From Kaistia dalseonensis (GTDB lineage Bacteria; Pseudomonadota; Alphaproteobacteria; Rhizobiales; Kaistiaceae): a stretch of 64,000 nucleotides of DNA. This document shows positions 43,253 to 52,317 of this stretch, in pieces. The translations under genes and the position numbers were made by a program. Position 1 is the first letter of the stretch. Each line of letters starts with the position of its first letter. The notes beneath the pieces were generated by a model. The model searched no databases. It had not been told where the DNA came from and saw nothing but the letters and a program-made list of their open reading frames with translations. The stretch covers positions 186,001 through 250,000 of the forward strand of contig NZ_JAUSVO010000007.1 of NCBI RefSeq assembly GCF_030814715.1. The letters run 5' to 3'.

Positions 43253-44371
43253 ATGAGTGACAACGCATCGGATTCGGCTGCGGCCGAGCGCGGTCTGCAA
43301 GGTGCCGATCAGACCATTGCGAGCTTCGAGGACACGAATAACGGCCTCGTCTGGCGCGCGCAGAGCTTCCTGCACCGCTATCCGACCAGCATTCCCTTCA
43401 TCGTGTTGCTGCTCGGCGTCGTGATCTTCTCGGTTGCCGCGCCCGGCAAGTTCCTGGCGCCGTTCAATTTCTCGCTGATCCTGCAACAGGTCACGATCAT
43501 CGCGATCCTCGGCATCGCGCAGACGCTGGTCATCCTGACGGCCGGCATCGACCTTTCGGTCGGCGCGATCATGATCCTCTGCTCGGTGGTGATGGGGCGA
43601 ACGGCCGTCGTCTACGGCGTGCCGGTTCTGATCGCCTTTCCGCTCGGCCTCATCGTCGGCATCGCCTGCGGCGCGCTCAACGGCGTCATCGTCACCAAAC
43701 TGCGCCTGCCGCCCTTCATCGTGACGCTCGGCACATGGAGCATCTTCGGCGCGCTCAATGTCTGGTATTCGCAGAGCGAGACCATCCGCCAGCAGGACAT
43801 GGAGGCGAGTGCGCCCTTCCTGCAATGGACCGGAACGATCATCAAGCCGTACAATTTCTTCGCACAGACACTCGGGCTCGACTGGACCTTCCTGAAGGGC
43901 TGGGTGTTGACCTATGGCTCGCTGGTCATGCTCGTGGTGGCGCTCATCGTCTGGTACGTGCTAAACAAGACGGCCTTTGGTCGCCATGTCTACGCCTCCG
44001 GCGATGATCCCGACGCGGCGCGGCTCGCCGGCATCAACACCGACCGGACATTGATCGGCGTCTATGCGCTCGCTGGCTTTATCTGCGCCATCGCCGCCTG
44101 GGTGCTGATCGGCCGTATCGGCGGCGTCAGTCCGCAGGCCGGGCAGACCGCCAATCTCGATTCGATCACCGCCGTGGTGATTGGCGGAACGAGCCTCTTC
44201 GGCGGGCGCGGCTCGATCGTCGGCACGCTGATCGGCGCGCTGATCGTGGGTGTCTTCCGCAACGGCCTCGCGCTCTCCGGTCTCGAACTGCTCTGGCAGG
44301 ATTTCGCCGTCGGCGTGCTGATCATCGTCGCCGTCACCATTGACCAGTGGATCAGGAAGATTTCAGCATGA
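43253..44371 (+). CDS. frcC: Sugar ABC transporter permease, FrcC type
   Basis: A 372-aa permease of the ribose/xylose/fructose class with about ten membrane helices. Signatures include LVILTAGIDLSVGAIMILCSVVMG (typical of RbsC/FrcC), RLPPFIVTLGTWSIFGA and VIGGTSLFGGRGSIVGTLIGALIVG. Starts with ATG after GGGAGGA. It overlaps frcA by four bases (ATGA). It forms the translocation channel with the FrcA ATPase. Confidence 0.92.
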   Translation: MSDNASDSAAAERGLQGADQTIASFEDTNNGLVWRAQSFLHRYPTSIPFIVLLLGVVIFSVAAPGKFLAPFNFSLILQQVTIIAILGIAQTLVILTAGIDLSVGAIMILCSVVMGRTAVVYGVPVLIAFPLGLIVGIACGALNGVIVTKLRLPPFIVTLGTWSIFGALNVWYSQSETIRQQDMEASAPFLQWTGTIIKPYNFFAQTLGLDWTFLKGWVLTYGSLVMLVVALIVWYVLNKTAFGRHVYASGDDPDAARLAGINTDRTLIGVYALAGFICAIAAWVLIGRIGGVSPQAGQTANLDSITAVVIGGTSLFGGRGSIVGTLIGALIVGVFRNGLALSGLELLWQDFAVGVLIIVAVTIDQWIRKISA

Positions 44372-45147
44372 GTGTTGAACCCGTCCTCCAGGCCCGTGGC
44401 CTCAACAAGCGCTATGGCCGCGTCGTGGCGCTCGACAACGCCGATTTCGACCTGATGCCGAACGAGATCCTCGCGGTCATCGGCGACAATGGCGCCGGCA
44501 AGTCGACGCTTATCAAGGCGCTGACCGGCGCGGTCATTCCCGATTTCGGCGAGATCCGGCTGAACGGGCAGCCGGTCGCCTTCAAGAGCCCGATCGAGGC
44601 GCGCAATCGCGGCATCGAGACGGTCTACCAGAACCTCGCCGTCTCCCCCGCGCTCTCGATCGCCGACAACATCTTCCTGGGCCGCGAGAAGCGGCGCGAG
44701 GGATGGGTCGGCAAGATCTTCCGCACGCTCGATCGCGGCTACATGCAGCGCGAGGCACGCCAGAAGCTGTCCGAACTCGGCCTGCTGACGATCCAGAACA
44801 TCAACCAGCCGGTCGAGACCCTCTCCGGCGGCCAGCGCCAGGGCGTCGCGGTTGCACGCGCGGCCGCCTTCGGCAGTCGGGTCGTGATCATGGACGAGCC
44901 CACGGCGGCGCTTGGCGTGAAGGAATCGCGCAAGGTGCTGGAGCTGATGCAGAGGCTCAAGGCGCGCGGCCTGCCGATCGTGCTGATCAGCCACAACATG
45001 CCGCATGTCTTCGAGGTTGCCGACCGCATCCATATTCACAGGCTCGGCAAGCGCATCGCCGTGATCGATCCCAAGCGCCATTCCATGTCGGATGCGGTGG
45101 CGATCATGACCGGCGCGATGGCGCCGCCGAGTGGCGAGGCGGTCTGA
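44368..45147 (+). CDS. frcA: Sugar ABC transporter ATP-binding protein, FrcA type
   Basis: A 259-aa single-domain ABC ATPase: Walker A GDNGAGKST, signature LSGGQRQG, Walker B VVIMDEP, H-loop ISHN. RbsA/XylG proteins of this class are usually tandem ATPases of about 500 residues, while FrcA is single-domain of about 260 residues, so length supports the Frc assignment. The start ATG 44368 overlaps the permease stop. An earlier frame start (44347) is inside frcC. Confidence 0.93.
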   Translation: MSVEPVLQARGLNKRYGRVVALDNADFDLMPNEILAVIGDNGAGKSTLIKALTGAVIPDFGEIRLNGQPVAFKSPIEARNRGIETVYQNLAVSPALSIADNIFLGREKRREGWVGKIFRTLDRGYMQREARQKLSELGLLTIQNINQPVETLSGGQRQGVAVARAAAFGSRVVIMDEPTAALGVKESRKVLELMQRLKARGLPIVLISHNMPHVFEVADRIHIHRLGKRIAVIDPKRHSMSDAVAIMTGAMAPPSGEAV

Positions 45148-45250
45148 TCTCGCGCCATTTCCGCATGGCGGAAGGCTCTTCTTTCGGTTCGCTTTGCGCC
45201 TCGCGTCGGTTATCGTCGGCGAAAGGCACGATCGGGGCGGGCGCAGGACG

Positions 45251-47431
45251 GTGCCAAGGCGATTACTTTACTATCTGGCGGTCGCGGCCTTCCTGGCCGG
45301 GGCCGTCATGCTGCGCTTCGCTGACCCCTTTCCCGTTCAGGCACTGCGCTATCTCGGCTTCGACGCCTATCAGCGCATTGCGCCGGCCGAGGCGCCGTCG
45401 GAGGCCGAACGGCCGGTTGTCGTGATCGACGTCGACGAGGATTCGCTGCGCGCCATCGGCCAATGGCCGTGGCCGCGGACGCGGCTCGCCGAACTCGCGC
45501 GGCGCCTTGCGGCCGACGGTGCCGCGGCCATCGCCTTTGACGTGCTCTTTTCCGAGCCGGACCAGAACTCGCCGGAGGAGGTGATCAAGCATCTGCCGGC
45601 CGCCCAGGCTGATCTCGTTGCTAGCTCGATCGATCCGGCGGCGACCAATGACCGCCAGTTTGCCGCCGCTCTTGCCGAGACGCCGTCCGTGCTCGGCCTG
45701 TCGCTGTCGCGTAGCAGCCAGGACATACCGCCGATGAAGGCGGGCTTTGCCGTCGCCGGCGACGATCCGAGCCGCTTCGTGACGGCGTTTACCGGCGCGG
45801 TGTCCAACGTGCCCGTGATTGAGGACGCCGCACAGGGCGTCGGGTCGATCAACTGGATCCCTGATCGCGACCAGATCGTGCGCCGCGTGCCGCTCGTCTT
45901 CCGGATCGGCGACCAGTATGTGCCTTCGCTCGCCGCCGAGGCGCTGCGCGTGGCGCAGCAGGCCGGCAGTTATGTGCTGAAGGCCTCGAATTCGAATGGC
46001 GAGGACGCCTTTGGCCGCTCGACCGGGCTCAACCATGTGCGGATCGGCGATGTCGTCGTGCCGACCGACCAGACCGGGGCGCTCTGGCTGCGCTTTCGGC
46101 CGAGCGATCCCGGCAGCTTCATTTCAGCCAAGAGCGTGCTGGATGGCACGGCCTTGCCTGATGCGATCGCCGGCCGGATCGCGCTGGTCGGCACGTCGGC
46201 TGCCGGGCTGCTCGACCTGCGCGCGACACCGATCGACGAAGCCGTTCCCGGCGTCGAGATCCATGCGCAGGTCATCGAGCACATTCTCTCCGGGCGCTCG
46301 CTGACGCGGCCGGATTATGCCATCGGTCTCGAAATGGTCGTCATGGTGGCGCTCGGCCTCGTGCTCGCCGTGATCATCCCGCGGCTCTCCGCTTCGATCG
46401 GCGCCGTGACCGGCTTCGTCCTGATCGGCGGCATGCTGGCCGGCGGCTTCTTCACCTTCGACAGGGCCGGCCTCCTGTTTGATCCGCTCTATCCCGCTCT
46501 GGTGCTGATCCTGCTTACGGTGGGGGCCGCGCTCTACACCTATCGCGAGGCCGAACGCGCGCGCGCGGGCATAAGGCTCGCCTTCCAGCACTATGTGTCG
46601 CCGGCTGTCGTCGACGAGATCATCGCCGATCCGGGGCGACTGGAACTTGGCGGCGAGATTCGTGAGCTCTCGATCCTGTTCTGCGATGTCCGCAGCTTCA
46701 CGACCATCGCCGAAGGCATGAACGCGACCGAACTGACGCGCTTCATCAATTCGCTGCTGACACCGCTGACCGACATTATCCTCGCCCATCGCGGCACGAT
46801 CGACAAATATATGGGCGACGCCGTCATGGCGTTCTGGAATGCGCCACTCGACGATCCCGATCACGCCCGCCATGCCATTGAAGCAGCCGAGGCGATGCTG
46901 GCGGTGATGCCGAGGCTGAACGAGGCCTGGCAGCGGGAGGCAGCCGCCTCTGGACGCACCATGGGCGAGGTCCGGATCGGCATCGGCATCAATTCCGGCC
47001 CGTGCTGCGTCGGCAATCTCGGCTCGTCCAGCCGGTTCGACTATTCCGCCATTGGCGATGAGGTGAATATTGCGAGCCGGTTCGAGGGGCTGACGAAGGA
47101 GTACGGCCTGGGCCTCATTCTCGGCGATGCCACGGCGCGCGCGTCGGGGCGGAACGATCTCGTCGCGATCGATCAGGTCAAGCTCCGGGGGCGCGCTGGC
47201 GAATCCGTCCTCTATACGACTGCGCCGCAGGACGCCTCGGTGGGCTGGCGCGAGGCGCATCTCGCCTTCATCGCTGCGGAAGGAACTCTTCAAGCCGAGG
47301 CGGCGTTGGCTCTGGCGGCGGCATCGGCACCCGCGTCACTGGCTCGCTATTACGAGCGAAAGCGGCAGGATCAGGCGACTCGAAGCGGCATCTCGGCACG
47401 GCTACCACAATCCGTCACGGAGGGCGTGTGA
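45251..47431 (+). CDS. CHASE2-domain class III adenylate cyclase
   Basis: A roughly 726-aa membrane protein: one N-terminal helix (LLYYLAVAAFLAGAVML), a large periplasmic CHASE2 domain (about residues 45-320), three membrane helices (about 340-430), and a cytosolic class III cyclase domain (about 460-640). Catalytic residues are intact: metal Asp in LFCDVRSF and in YMGDAVMAF, substrate-specifying Lys in DKYMG and Asp in FDYSAIGDEVN, and the transition-state Arg in NIASR, consistent with ATP as substrate. The start is uncertain: GTG 45251 is chosen; TTG 45194 and GTG 45131 are alternatives. It should turn an envelope signal into cAMP. Confidence 0.88.
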   Translation: MPRRLLYYLAVAAFLAGAVMLRFADPFPVQALRYLGFDAYQRIAPAEAPSEAERPVVVIDVDEDSLRAIGQWPWPRTRLAELARRLAADGAAAIAFDVLFSEPDQNSPEEVIKHLPAAQADLVASSIDPAATNDRQFAAALAETPSVLGLSLSRSSQDIPPMKAGFAVAGDDPSRFVTAFTGAVSNVPVIEDAAQGVGSINWIPDRDQIVRRVPLVFRIGDQYVPSLAAEALRVAQQAGSYVLKASNSNGEDAFGRSTGLNHVRIGDVVVPTDQTGALWLRFRPSDPGSFISAKSVLDGTALPDAIAGRIALVGTSAAGLLDLRATPIDEAVPGVEIHAQVIEHILSGRSLTRPDYAIGLEMVVMVALGLVLAVIIPRLSASIGAVTGFVLIGGMLAGGFFTFDRAGLLFDPLYPALVLILLTVGAALYTYREAERARAGIRLAFQHYVSPAVVDEIIADPGRLELGGEIRELSILFCDVRSFTTIAEGMNATELTRFINSLLTPLTDIILAHRGTIDKYMGDAVMAFWNAPLDDPDHARHAIEAAEAMLAVMPRLNEAWQREAAASGRTMGEVRIGIGINSGPCCVGNLGSSSRFDYSAIGDEVNIASRFEGLTKEYGLGLILGDATARASGRNDLVAIDQVKLRGRAGESVLYTTAPQDASVGWREAHLAFIAAEGTLQAEAALALAAASAPASLARYYERKRQDQATRSGISARLPQSVTEGV

Positions 47432-47517
47432 CGGAGATCACAGGGAATTTGGCTGAGGTCAGCCTAGATTTTCACCTCGTCGACCCGCAAATGGCGTCGA
47501 TCATGACGGAGGTCTGA

Positions 47518-47907
47518 TTGATTTATTCCGCCTTCGCTCCACTCGCCGCCCTTGCCGTGCTGCAGGTGAAGCATCTGATCTGCGATTTTTTTCTGCAGAG
47601 CAGCAATCAGATCGAGAACAAAGGCACTTATGGCCATCCCGGTGGCCTCATTCACGCCGGCATCCACGCGATCGGCAGTCTGGCGGTCTTCCTGATCTAT
47701 CCGGTGCCGATCCTGACGGCCATCGTCATCCTGATCGCCGAATTCCTGGCGCACTACCACATCGACTGGCTCAAGAACGTCATCGGCCGTCATTACGGCT
47801 GGACGCCGCGCGACAAGCAATATTGGTGGGCCATGGGCGCCGACCAGTTCCTGCACCAGATTACCTATCTGATCATGGTCGCCGTGCTGATGATCATCAG
47901 CCCATAG
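47518..47907 (+). CDS. DUF3307 membrane protein
   Basis: A 129-aa protein with about four membrane helices and the DUF3307 pattern LQVKHLICDFFLQ, HAGIHAIGSL, FLAHYHIDWLKN and DQFLHQITYLIM. Conserved histidines lie near membrane borders and might bind metal, but function is unknown. Start is TTG 47518, five bases after GGAGG. It follows the adenylate cyclase by 86 bp on the same strand and may be cotranscribed. In some genomes such proteins follow phage or signalling genes; no role can be assigned here. Confidence 0.8.
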   Translation: MIYSAFAPLAALAVLQVKHLICDFFLQSSNQIENKGTYGHPGGLIHAGIHAIGSLAVFLIYPVPILTAIVILIAEFLAHYHIDWLKNVIGRHYGWTPRDKQYWWAMGADQFLHQITYLIMVAVLMIISP

Positions 47908-47952
47908 CGGCAATGGTGCGGCATGGTGAAGGTGGCGCCCGCGCGGCGCCGC

Positions 47953-49104
47953 TCAGAACCGGGTGACGACGCGGGCTTCGAAGATGTGGTTGCCGTAGTC
48001 GTAATAGTCGTCGTTCGAGTGGTTCCAGTCGAACCGGTAGTCCAATGCGAGGTCGGTCTGGTAGCCGAGCGCATTGTTGAACACGGCGCTGGCGATCGGC
48101 GTCAGCGTCCAGTCCTGGCGGTCATTGCCGTCGATGGTCTGGTAGTTGCCATAGATCGTCTGCTGTGCGTCGAAGCCGATCCCGAGGGTTAGCCAGTCCA
48201 CGACATCGTCGTAGTACATGAAGCCGGCGCCCCATTCGAAGAACTTGCCCGGCTGCAGCGTATCGATGCCGAAGCCGAGATCCGCCCCACCGACCGCGCT
48301 CCAGCGCACATGCGGGATAAACACGAGCACGTCATTGTCGGTAATCACCGATGGGCGCGAAATACGCGCGATCGCATCCGCGAAGAAGCCATCCGACATA
48401 TCGGGGAATTCGGTATCGTTGAAGCTGCGATAGCCGGCCGATACGCGCAGCGTCTGGTAGGCGCCGCCGAGATAGCCCTTGAACGAGGCGCCGACCAAGC
48501 CTTCGGAGAAATAATAGTCGTTTTCGAGCGACGAGACGCCACCGCCGATGAACGGGTTGATGGTGACGCCGCCGACGGTCTCGATCATCGGGCCCGTCTG
48601 GGCACCGAGATAGCCATAGTCGAGCTCGTAGGTGTCGGCGAAATACTCCGCATTGCCGAGCACCACAGTGCGCCAGCGCTGGTCTCCCAGCCTGCGCTCA
48701 TCCTCGACCACGACCGTCGCGAGCGCCTTGAAGTCGCCCTGGAAGTCGGTGTTGTACTGAAGCGGATTGCTCTCATAGCCGGCACCGCCGCTGACGGTGA
48801 TCAGCGTCTTGGTCGGCTCGATCTCGCTGCGAACCCGGTAGAGCCCCGTGCGCGCTTCCTCATTGTCGGGCTCATAGAGCAGGATGCGCTCATAGGTGGC
48901 GAGTGCCTTGCGCAACTGGCCGGCCTGCTCGGCGAGCCGGGCATAGGCAAGGTTCGCGGCTGTATCGGTCGGATTGGCGAGCACTGCCTTGTAGGACTTG
49001 GCAAGTTCGACGGCGAGCGTCGTTTCGGCCTGCGCAGGCGTCATCGCCGTGCCGCAGAGCGCAGCCAGAACGACGATCGCGAATGAACAACGCTTGGACG
49101 TCAC
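47953..49104 (-). CDS. TPR-containing outer-membrane beta-barrel protein
   Basis: A 383-aa secreted protein. The signal peptide ends TPAQA. Residues about 30-100 form tetratricopeptide-like helices (LAYARLAEQAGQLRKALATYERILLYEPDN). From about 110 to the end runs an alternating aromatic pattern ending in the C-terminal Phe of RVVTRF, typical of outer-membrane barrels (about 14 strands). It resembles SlaM/DUF560-like surface-export barrels with N-terminal TPR, though not certainly that family. GTG 49104 follows AAGGA. It is divergent from the FecR-domain gene, so the two may share regulation. Confidence 0.75.
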   Translation of the reverse strand: MTSKRCSFAIVVLAALCGTAMTPAQAETTLAVELAKSYKAVLANPTDTAANLAYARLAEQAGQLRKALATYERILLYEPDNEEARTGLYRVRSEIEPTKTLITVSGGAGYESNPLQYNTDFQGDFKALATVVVEDERRLGDQRWRTVVLGNAEYFADTYELDYGYLGAQTGPMIETVGGVTINPFIGGGVSSLENDYYFSEGLVGASFKGYLGGAYQTLRVSAGYRSFNDTEFPDMSDGFFADAIARISRPSVITDNDVLVFIPHVRWSAVGGADLGFGIDTLQPGKFFEWGAGFMYYDDVVDWLTLGIGFDAQQTIYGNYQTIDGNDRQDWTLTPIASAVFNNALGYQTDLALDYRFDWNHSNDDYYDYGNHIFEARVVTRF

Positions 49105-49349
49105 GTCGCGGAGTTCCTTTGAGCAGCAGGCACAGATTGATTAAAGACTAGATTCCGAACGGGTTACCTGCAACTCGATCGCGTTGCGCCGCGGTATTTG
49201 GCGCATCGGCGATGCAGTTTAGCCACGCTATCCGAAAAAGCGGGCATGTCGCGCTGCGAAAGAGCATCGTGCCGGCAGGCTGCTTGGCTTATCGGAGGCA
49301 TGATGCCAAGATTAGGCACGATATGCACTGGGGCGTCTGGGAGCAAAGC

Positions 49350-50393
49350 ATGCGAATCGGCAAGTCCTCGGGAGCGATTGCCGCCGGCCTTCTGGCGGGT
49401 GTGATGATCGTTGTCGGCGGCGCACGTGCCGATGACCGCACCATCGGGCGGGCCGGCGCCGTGCATAACCAGGTCGACGGCGTCGTTGGTGGCAAGACCC
49501 GGAAGATGGCCGTGCGCGATCCGCTGCTGCTCGATCAGCAGGTCCGCACGGGAGCCGATTCGTCGGCGCAATTGCTCTTCCTCGATGAGACCAGTCTCAG
49601 CGTCGGGCCGGGATCCGATGTCAGGCTGGATCGCTTCGTCTACAACCCGGATCGCGCGCAGAACGACATTGCCGTCAGCGCCGGCAAGGGCATCTTTCGT
49701 TTCATCTCGGGCTCGTCCGATCCACGCAGCTATCATCTGAAGACCCCCGTCGCCACGATCGGCGTGCGCGGCACGATCTACGACACGATTGTCGGCCTCG
49801 ACCAGACCGTGATCGTGCTCGTCGAGGGACGTCTGATCGTGACGTTGCCCGATGGGCGCGAGGTCCTGCTGGACAGGCCCGGCAAGTCGATCAAAATCCA
49901 TGGTGGCGGCCGGATCGAGGGACCCAAGACCTGGGACGGCACGATCATCAAGGTGACCGGGGTGGTCCCCTATCCGCTCTACGGCGATTCGTTCCTGCCG
50001 TTCCCATCGCGTGTCGACGTGCCGAGTCCGCGCCAGCAGATCGTCAATAGCGTCGATGCGCGTAACCGGAACGTGCCGCCGACCAAGCCCTCGGTTCCGG
50101 ATCAGCCCTCCGTGCCGGATCGGCCGTCGGTTCCGGATCAGCCCTCCATTCCCGATCAGCCGTCTGTCCCGGATCAACCTTCGGTTCCGGACCAGCCGTC
50201 ACCGCCCGATCCGCCACCGCCGGACCGGCCCGACAAGCCGCATGGCCATCATCATCACCATGATCGCCCGCCGCGCCCCGGCCCCTGGTGGCCTCACCAT
50301 GGCCATGGAGACGGTCCGGGCCGCGACCATGACGGCCCCGGCCGCGACGGTCCTGGCCGTGATGGACATGGTGGCGGCGGAGCGCCGCAATAG
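49350..50393 (+). CDS. FecR-domain exported protein with Pro- and His-rich tail
   Basis: A 347-aa exported protein: signal peptide (GLLAGVMIVVGGARA), FecR domain (about residues 28-170, with IGRAGAVHNQVDGVVGG, VRTGADSSAQLLFLDETSLSVGPGS and TIGVRGTIYD), then from about 240 six-residue repeats PSVPDQ/PSVPDR/PSIPDQ, a Pro/Asp run, and a His/Gly/Asp-rich end (HGHHHHHD, GPGRDHDGPGRDGPGRD). No partner TonB receptor or ECF sigma gene adjoins, so it is not a classic FecR anti-sigma; the FecR fold more likely acts as a periplasmic structural or binding module. ATG 49350 follows GGGAGC. Confidence 0.85.
   Translation: MRIGKSSGAIAAGLLAGVMIVVGGARADDRTIGRAGAVHNQVDGVVGGKTRKMAVRDPLLLDQQVRTGADSSAQLLFLDETSLSVGPGSDVRLDRFVYNPDRAQNDIAVSAGKGIFRFISGSSDPRSYHLKTPVATIGVRGTIYDTIVGLDQTVIVLVEGRLIVTLPDGREVLLDRPGKSIKIHGGGRIEGPKTWDGTIIKVTGVVPYPLYGDSFLPFPSRVDVPSPRQQIVNSVDARNRNVPPTKPSVPDQPSVPDRPSVPDQPSIPDQPSVPDQPSVPDQPSPPDPPPPDRPDKPHGHHHHHDRPPRPGPWWPHHGHGDGPGRDHDGPGRDGPGRDGHGGGGAPQ
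50083..50212 (+). repeat. 18-bp tandem repeats in the FecR-domain gene
   Basis: Six to seven imperfect copies of an 18-bp unit (CCCTCGGTTCCGGATCAG-like) encode PSVPDQ-type hexapeptides, followed by CCG/GAT-rich sequence. The unit is a multiple of three, so copy-number change keeps the frame and alters only the length of the Pro-rich stalk. Confidence 0.8.
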
Positions 50394-50512
50394 GCGCTGC
50401 CATGTGCCCGGGCATATGCGGTTCCTGCCCGGCGGATGACAGCGCTGAATGGGCCTGTCAGGCGACAAGGCCGTCAAGTGGATTGATGACAGGGCGAGGC
50501 TGCTTGCCTGGC

Positions 50513-51022
50513 CTAACCAGCGCGTGAGAAGAAGCGCCGCATGGCGTGGATGATCTCGTCGGTCCTGACGCCTAGCACGCGCGTCGCATGCTCATCGTCG
50601 GCGATACGATCGAGTTCAGCGCGCCGCTGCGCGAGCACGACACCCAGCTGGTCGAGCAGGTCCGGCGCGCGTGTGATCAGTCCCTCGAGCGCCACCTTGG
50701 TGATTTCGAGCACACGGGTTGGCTCGGCGCTGACGACGGTTGCAGTGCGCCGTGCGCCTGTCATCAGCGACATTTCGCCGACAATGTCGCCAGGTCCGAG
50801 GTGGGCGACGGCGCGGCTGCCATGCCGCGCGCCCGCGACGGTGACATCGAGCGCCCCCGATATGATCGCGAACATGGACGAGCCGAAATCGCCCTCGGCC
50901 ATCAGCACCATGCCTTCCGGCATCTCGACGATTCGGCTCTTGGCCGCGAGGTCGTCCAACTGTCGTGCCGTGAGGACCTGCTTGAACAGGTCGATCCGCT
51001 CCAGAACGTCGCGGGCTTCCAT
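50513..51022 (-). CDS. Cyclic-nucleotide-binding domain protein
   Basis: A 169-aa cytosolic protein with a single cNMP-binding domain (about 10-130). The phosphate-binding cassette GEMSLMTGARRTATV retains the Arg that contacts the cyclic phosphate. The C-terminal helix-rich tail (about 130-169, RRAELDRIADDEHATRVL) has no recognisable DNA-binding helix-turn-helix, so it is not a Crp-type transcription factor. It may bind cAMP made by the CHASE2 cyclase 3 kb away and act through protein contacts. ATG 51022 follows GGAGG. Confidence 0.85.
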   Translation of the reverse strand: MEARDVLERIDLFKQVLTARQLDDLAAKSRIVEMPEGMVLMAEGDFGSSMFAIISGALDVTVAGARHGSRAVAHLGPGDIVGEMSLMTGARRTATVVSAEPTRVLEITKVALEGLITRAPDLLDQLGVVLAQRRAELDRIADDEHATRVLGVRTDEIIHAMRRFFSRAG

Positions 51023-51081
51023 GATGCCATCCTCCACGCCGCGACAGGCCCGTGCCGTTCGTCTTGTCGGCACGGCCGGCG

Positions 51082-52290
51082 TCACCGGCGCGGATTGAAG
51101 CGGAGCGGCACCGAAATCGCAAGGCTGTTCAGGCCGGAGTTGCGTGGCAAGGGCGGGAAGGGCGCCGCGCGGCGCACCGTATCGAGGGCCGCCGCATCGA
51201 GAGAGCTATCGCCGGAACTTGCGAGCAGGCGCAGGCCGCCGAGCTGACCATTGGCGCCGATGGTGAATGCGACGCGCGCCGTGCCGCCCACCTGCCGGCG
51301 CTGCGCCTCCCCCGGATAGCGGATCATGCGCTTGAGCCTGGAATAGACACGGCCATTATAGTTCGACTTGTCGAACCAGCCATTGCCCGCCTCGTTGGAG
51401 CGACCGGCGCCCTGGTCCTGCGCCGTCGCGTTTTCCGTGGCGGTCGCGGCGCCCTTGCGGCTGTTGGCGTCGGCATTGCCCGCCGCTGGTGTGGTGGCCT
51501 GCCGCTCCTGGCGGTCCTGCTTGTCGGCCTTCGGCCTGGCGGGCTTCGCCACCTTCCTGGCCTCCGGCGGCTTCTCCACCGGCTGCTCTTCGATCGCCTT
51601 GACCTCGGTCGGCGGGGGGAGTGCGGCTGCGATCTCGGTTGACTTGGCCGAAGCGAGTTCGGCCGTCTTAGCTGGCTCCTGAACCGCGACGGTTTCCGAG
51701 GCCGCGTCGGCGATCGAAGCCGGGGGTGTCGGCTCTGCGCTGTCGAGTTCGGTCGGAGACGCTGCGGCGAGATCGCCGTCGATTGGCGCAGCCTGTGTTT
51801 CCTCGAGCGGCGAGGCGGCGGCGACGTCGGCCTGCTCGATCGGGCTTGTTTCGGCCGGTGTGACGACCTTGGTCTCGGTTTCGACCGGCGCCGTCTCCGT
51901 CGGCTCGACCATGGAAGGGCTGACGGCCGCGATCTCGGTTGGCGTTTCGGCGGGCTGGACGGGGGAAATCTCGGCGGAAGGCGAGGGGGGCGGGACGTCA
52001 GCGGCTGGGATCTCCGGCGCGAGTGCGGCCGTCTGGATCTCCGTCGGTGTGTCGGCGGGCGGCAGTTCGGATGTCGTCGTCGATGCCTCGTCGGCGCTGA
52101 TGATCTGGTCGATCGGCATCGCCATGCCAACGATCGCGTCGATCGATCCCGCAACGACGCTGCCGGCACCGCTGCCCGCTTCCTGTTGACGCTCATCATG
52201 CGCCGGCGTCAGCGCCATGACCACGGCGCCATGGCCCATCAGCGACAGGGCTGCGGCCACGATCAAGGGCGAACGCCGGATATTCATCAT
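51082..52290 (-). CDS. tonB: TonB-family energy transducer
   Basis: A 402-aa TonB protein: an N-terminal membrane anchor (SPLIVAAALSLMGHGAVVMAL), a very long Pro/Glu/Ala-rich periplasmic spacer (about 30-300, with SPTE, PTEI and PVE repeats), and a C-terminal TonB domain (YPGEAQRRQVGGTARVAFTIGANGQLGGLRLLASSGDSSLDAAALDTVRRAAPFPPLP). It carries proton-motive energy from ExbBD to outer-membrane receptors for iron complexes. No exbBD is in the window. ATG 52290 or 52287 both lie near AAGGA. It is downstream of the small exported protein with an IRO box upstream of both. Confidence 0.92.
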   Translation of the reverse strand: MMNIRRSPLIVAAALSLMGHGAVVMALTPAHDERQQEAGSGAGSVVAGSIDAIVGMAMPIDQIISADEASTTTSELPPADTPTEIQTAALAPEIPAADVPPPSPSAEISPVQPAETPTEIAAVSPSMVEPTETAPVETETKVVTPAETSPIEQADVAAASPLEETQAAPIDGDLAAASPTELDSAEPTPPASIADAASETVAVQEPAKTAELASAKSTEIAAALPPPTEVKAIEEQPVEKPPEARKVAKPARPKADKQDRQERQATTPAAGNADANSRKGAATATENATAQDQGAGRSNEAGNGWFDKSNYNGRVYSRLKRMIRYPGEAQRRQVGGTARVAFTIGANGQLGGLRLLASSGDSSLDAAALDTVRRAAPFPPLPRNSGLNSLAISVPLRFNPRR

Positions 52291-52317
52291 GTCGTCCTTG
52301 TGCCGTCTACACTCCGA

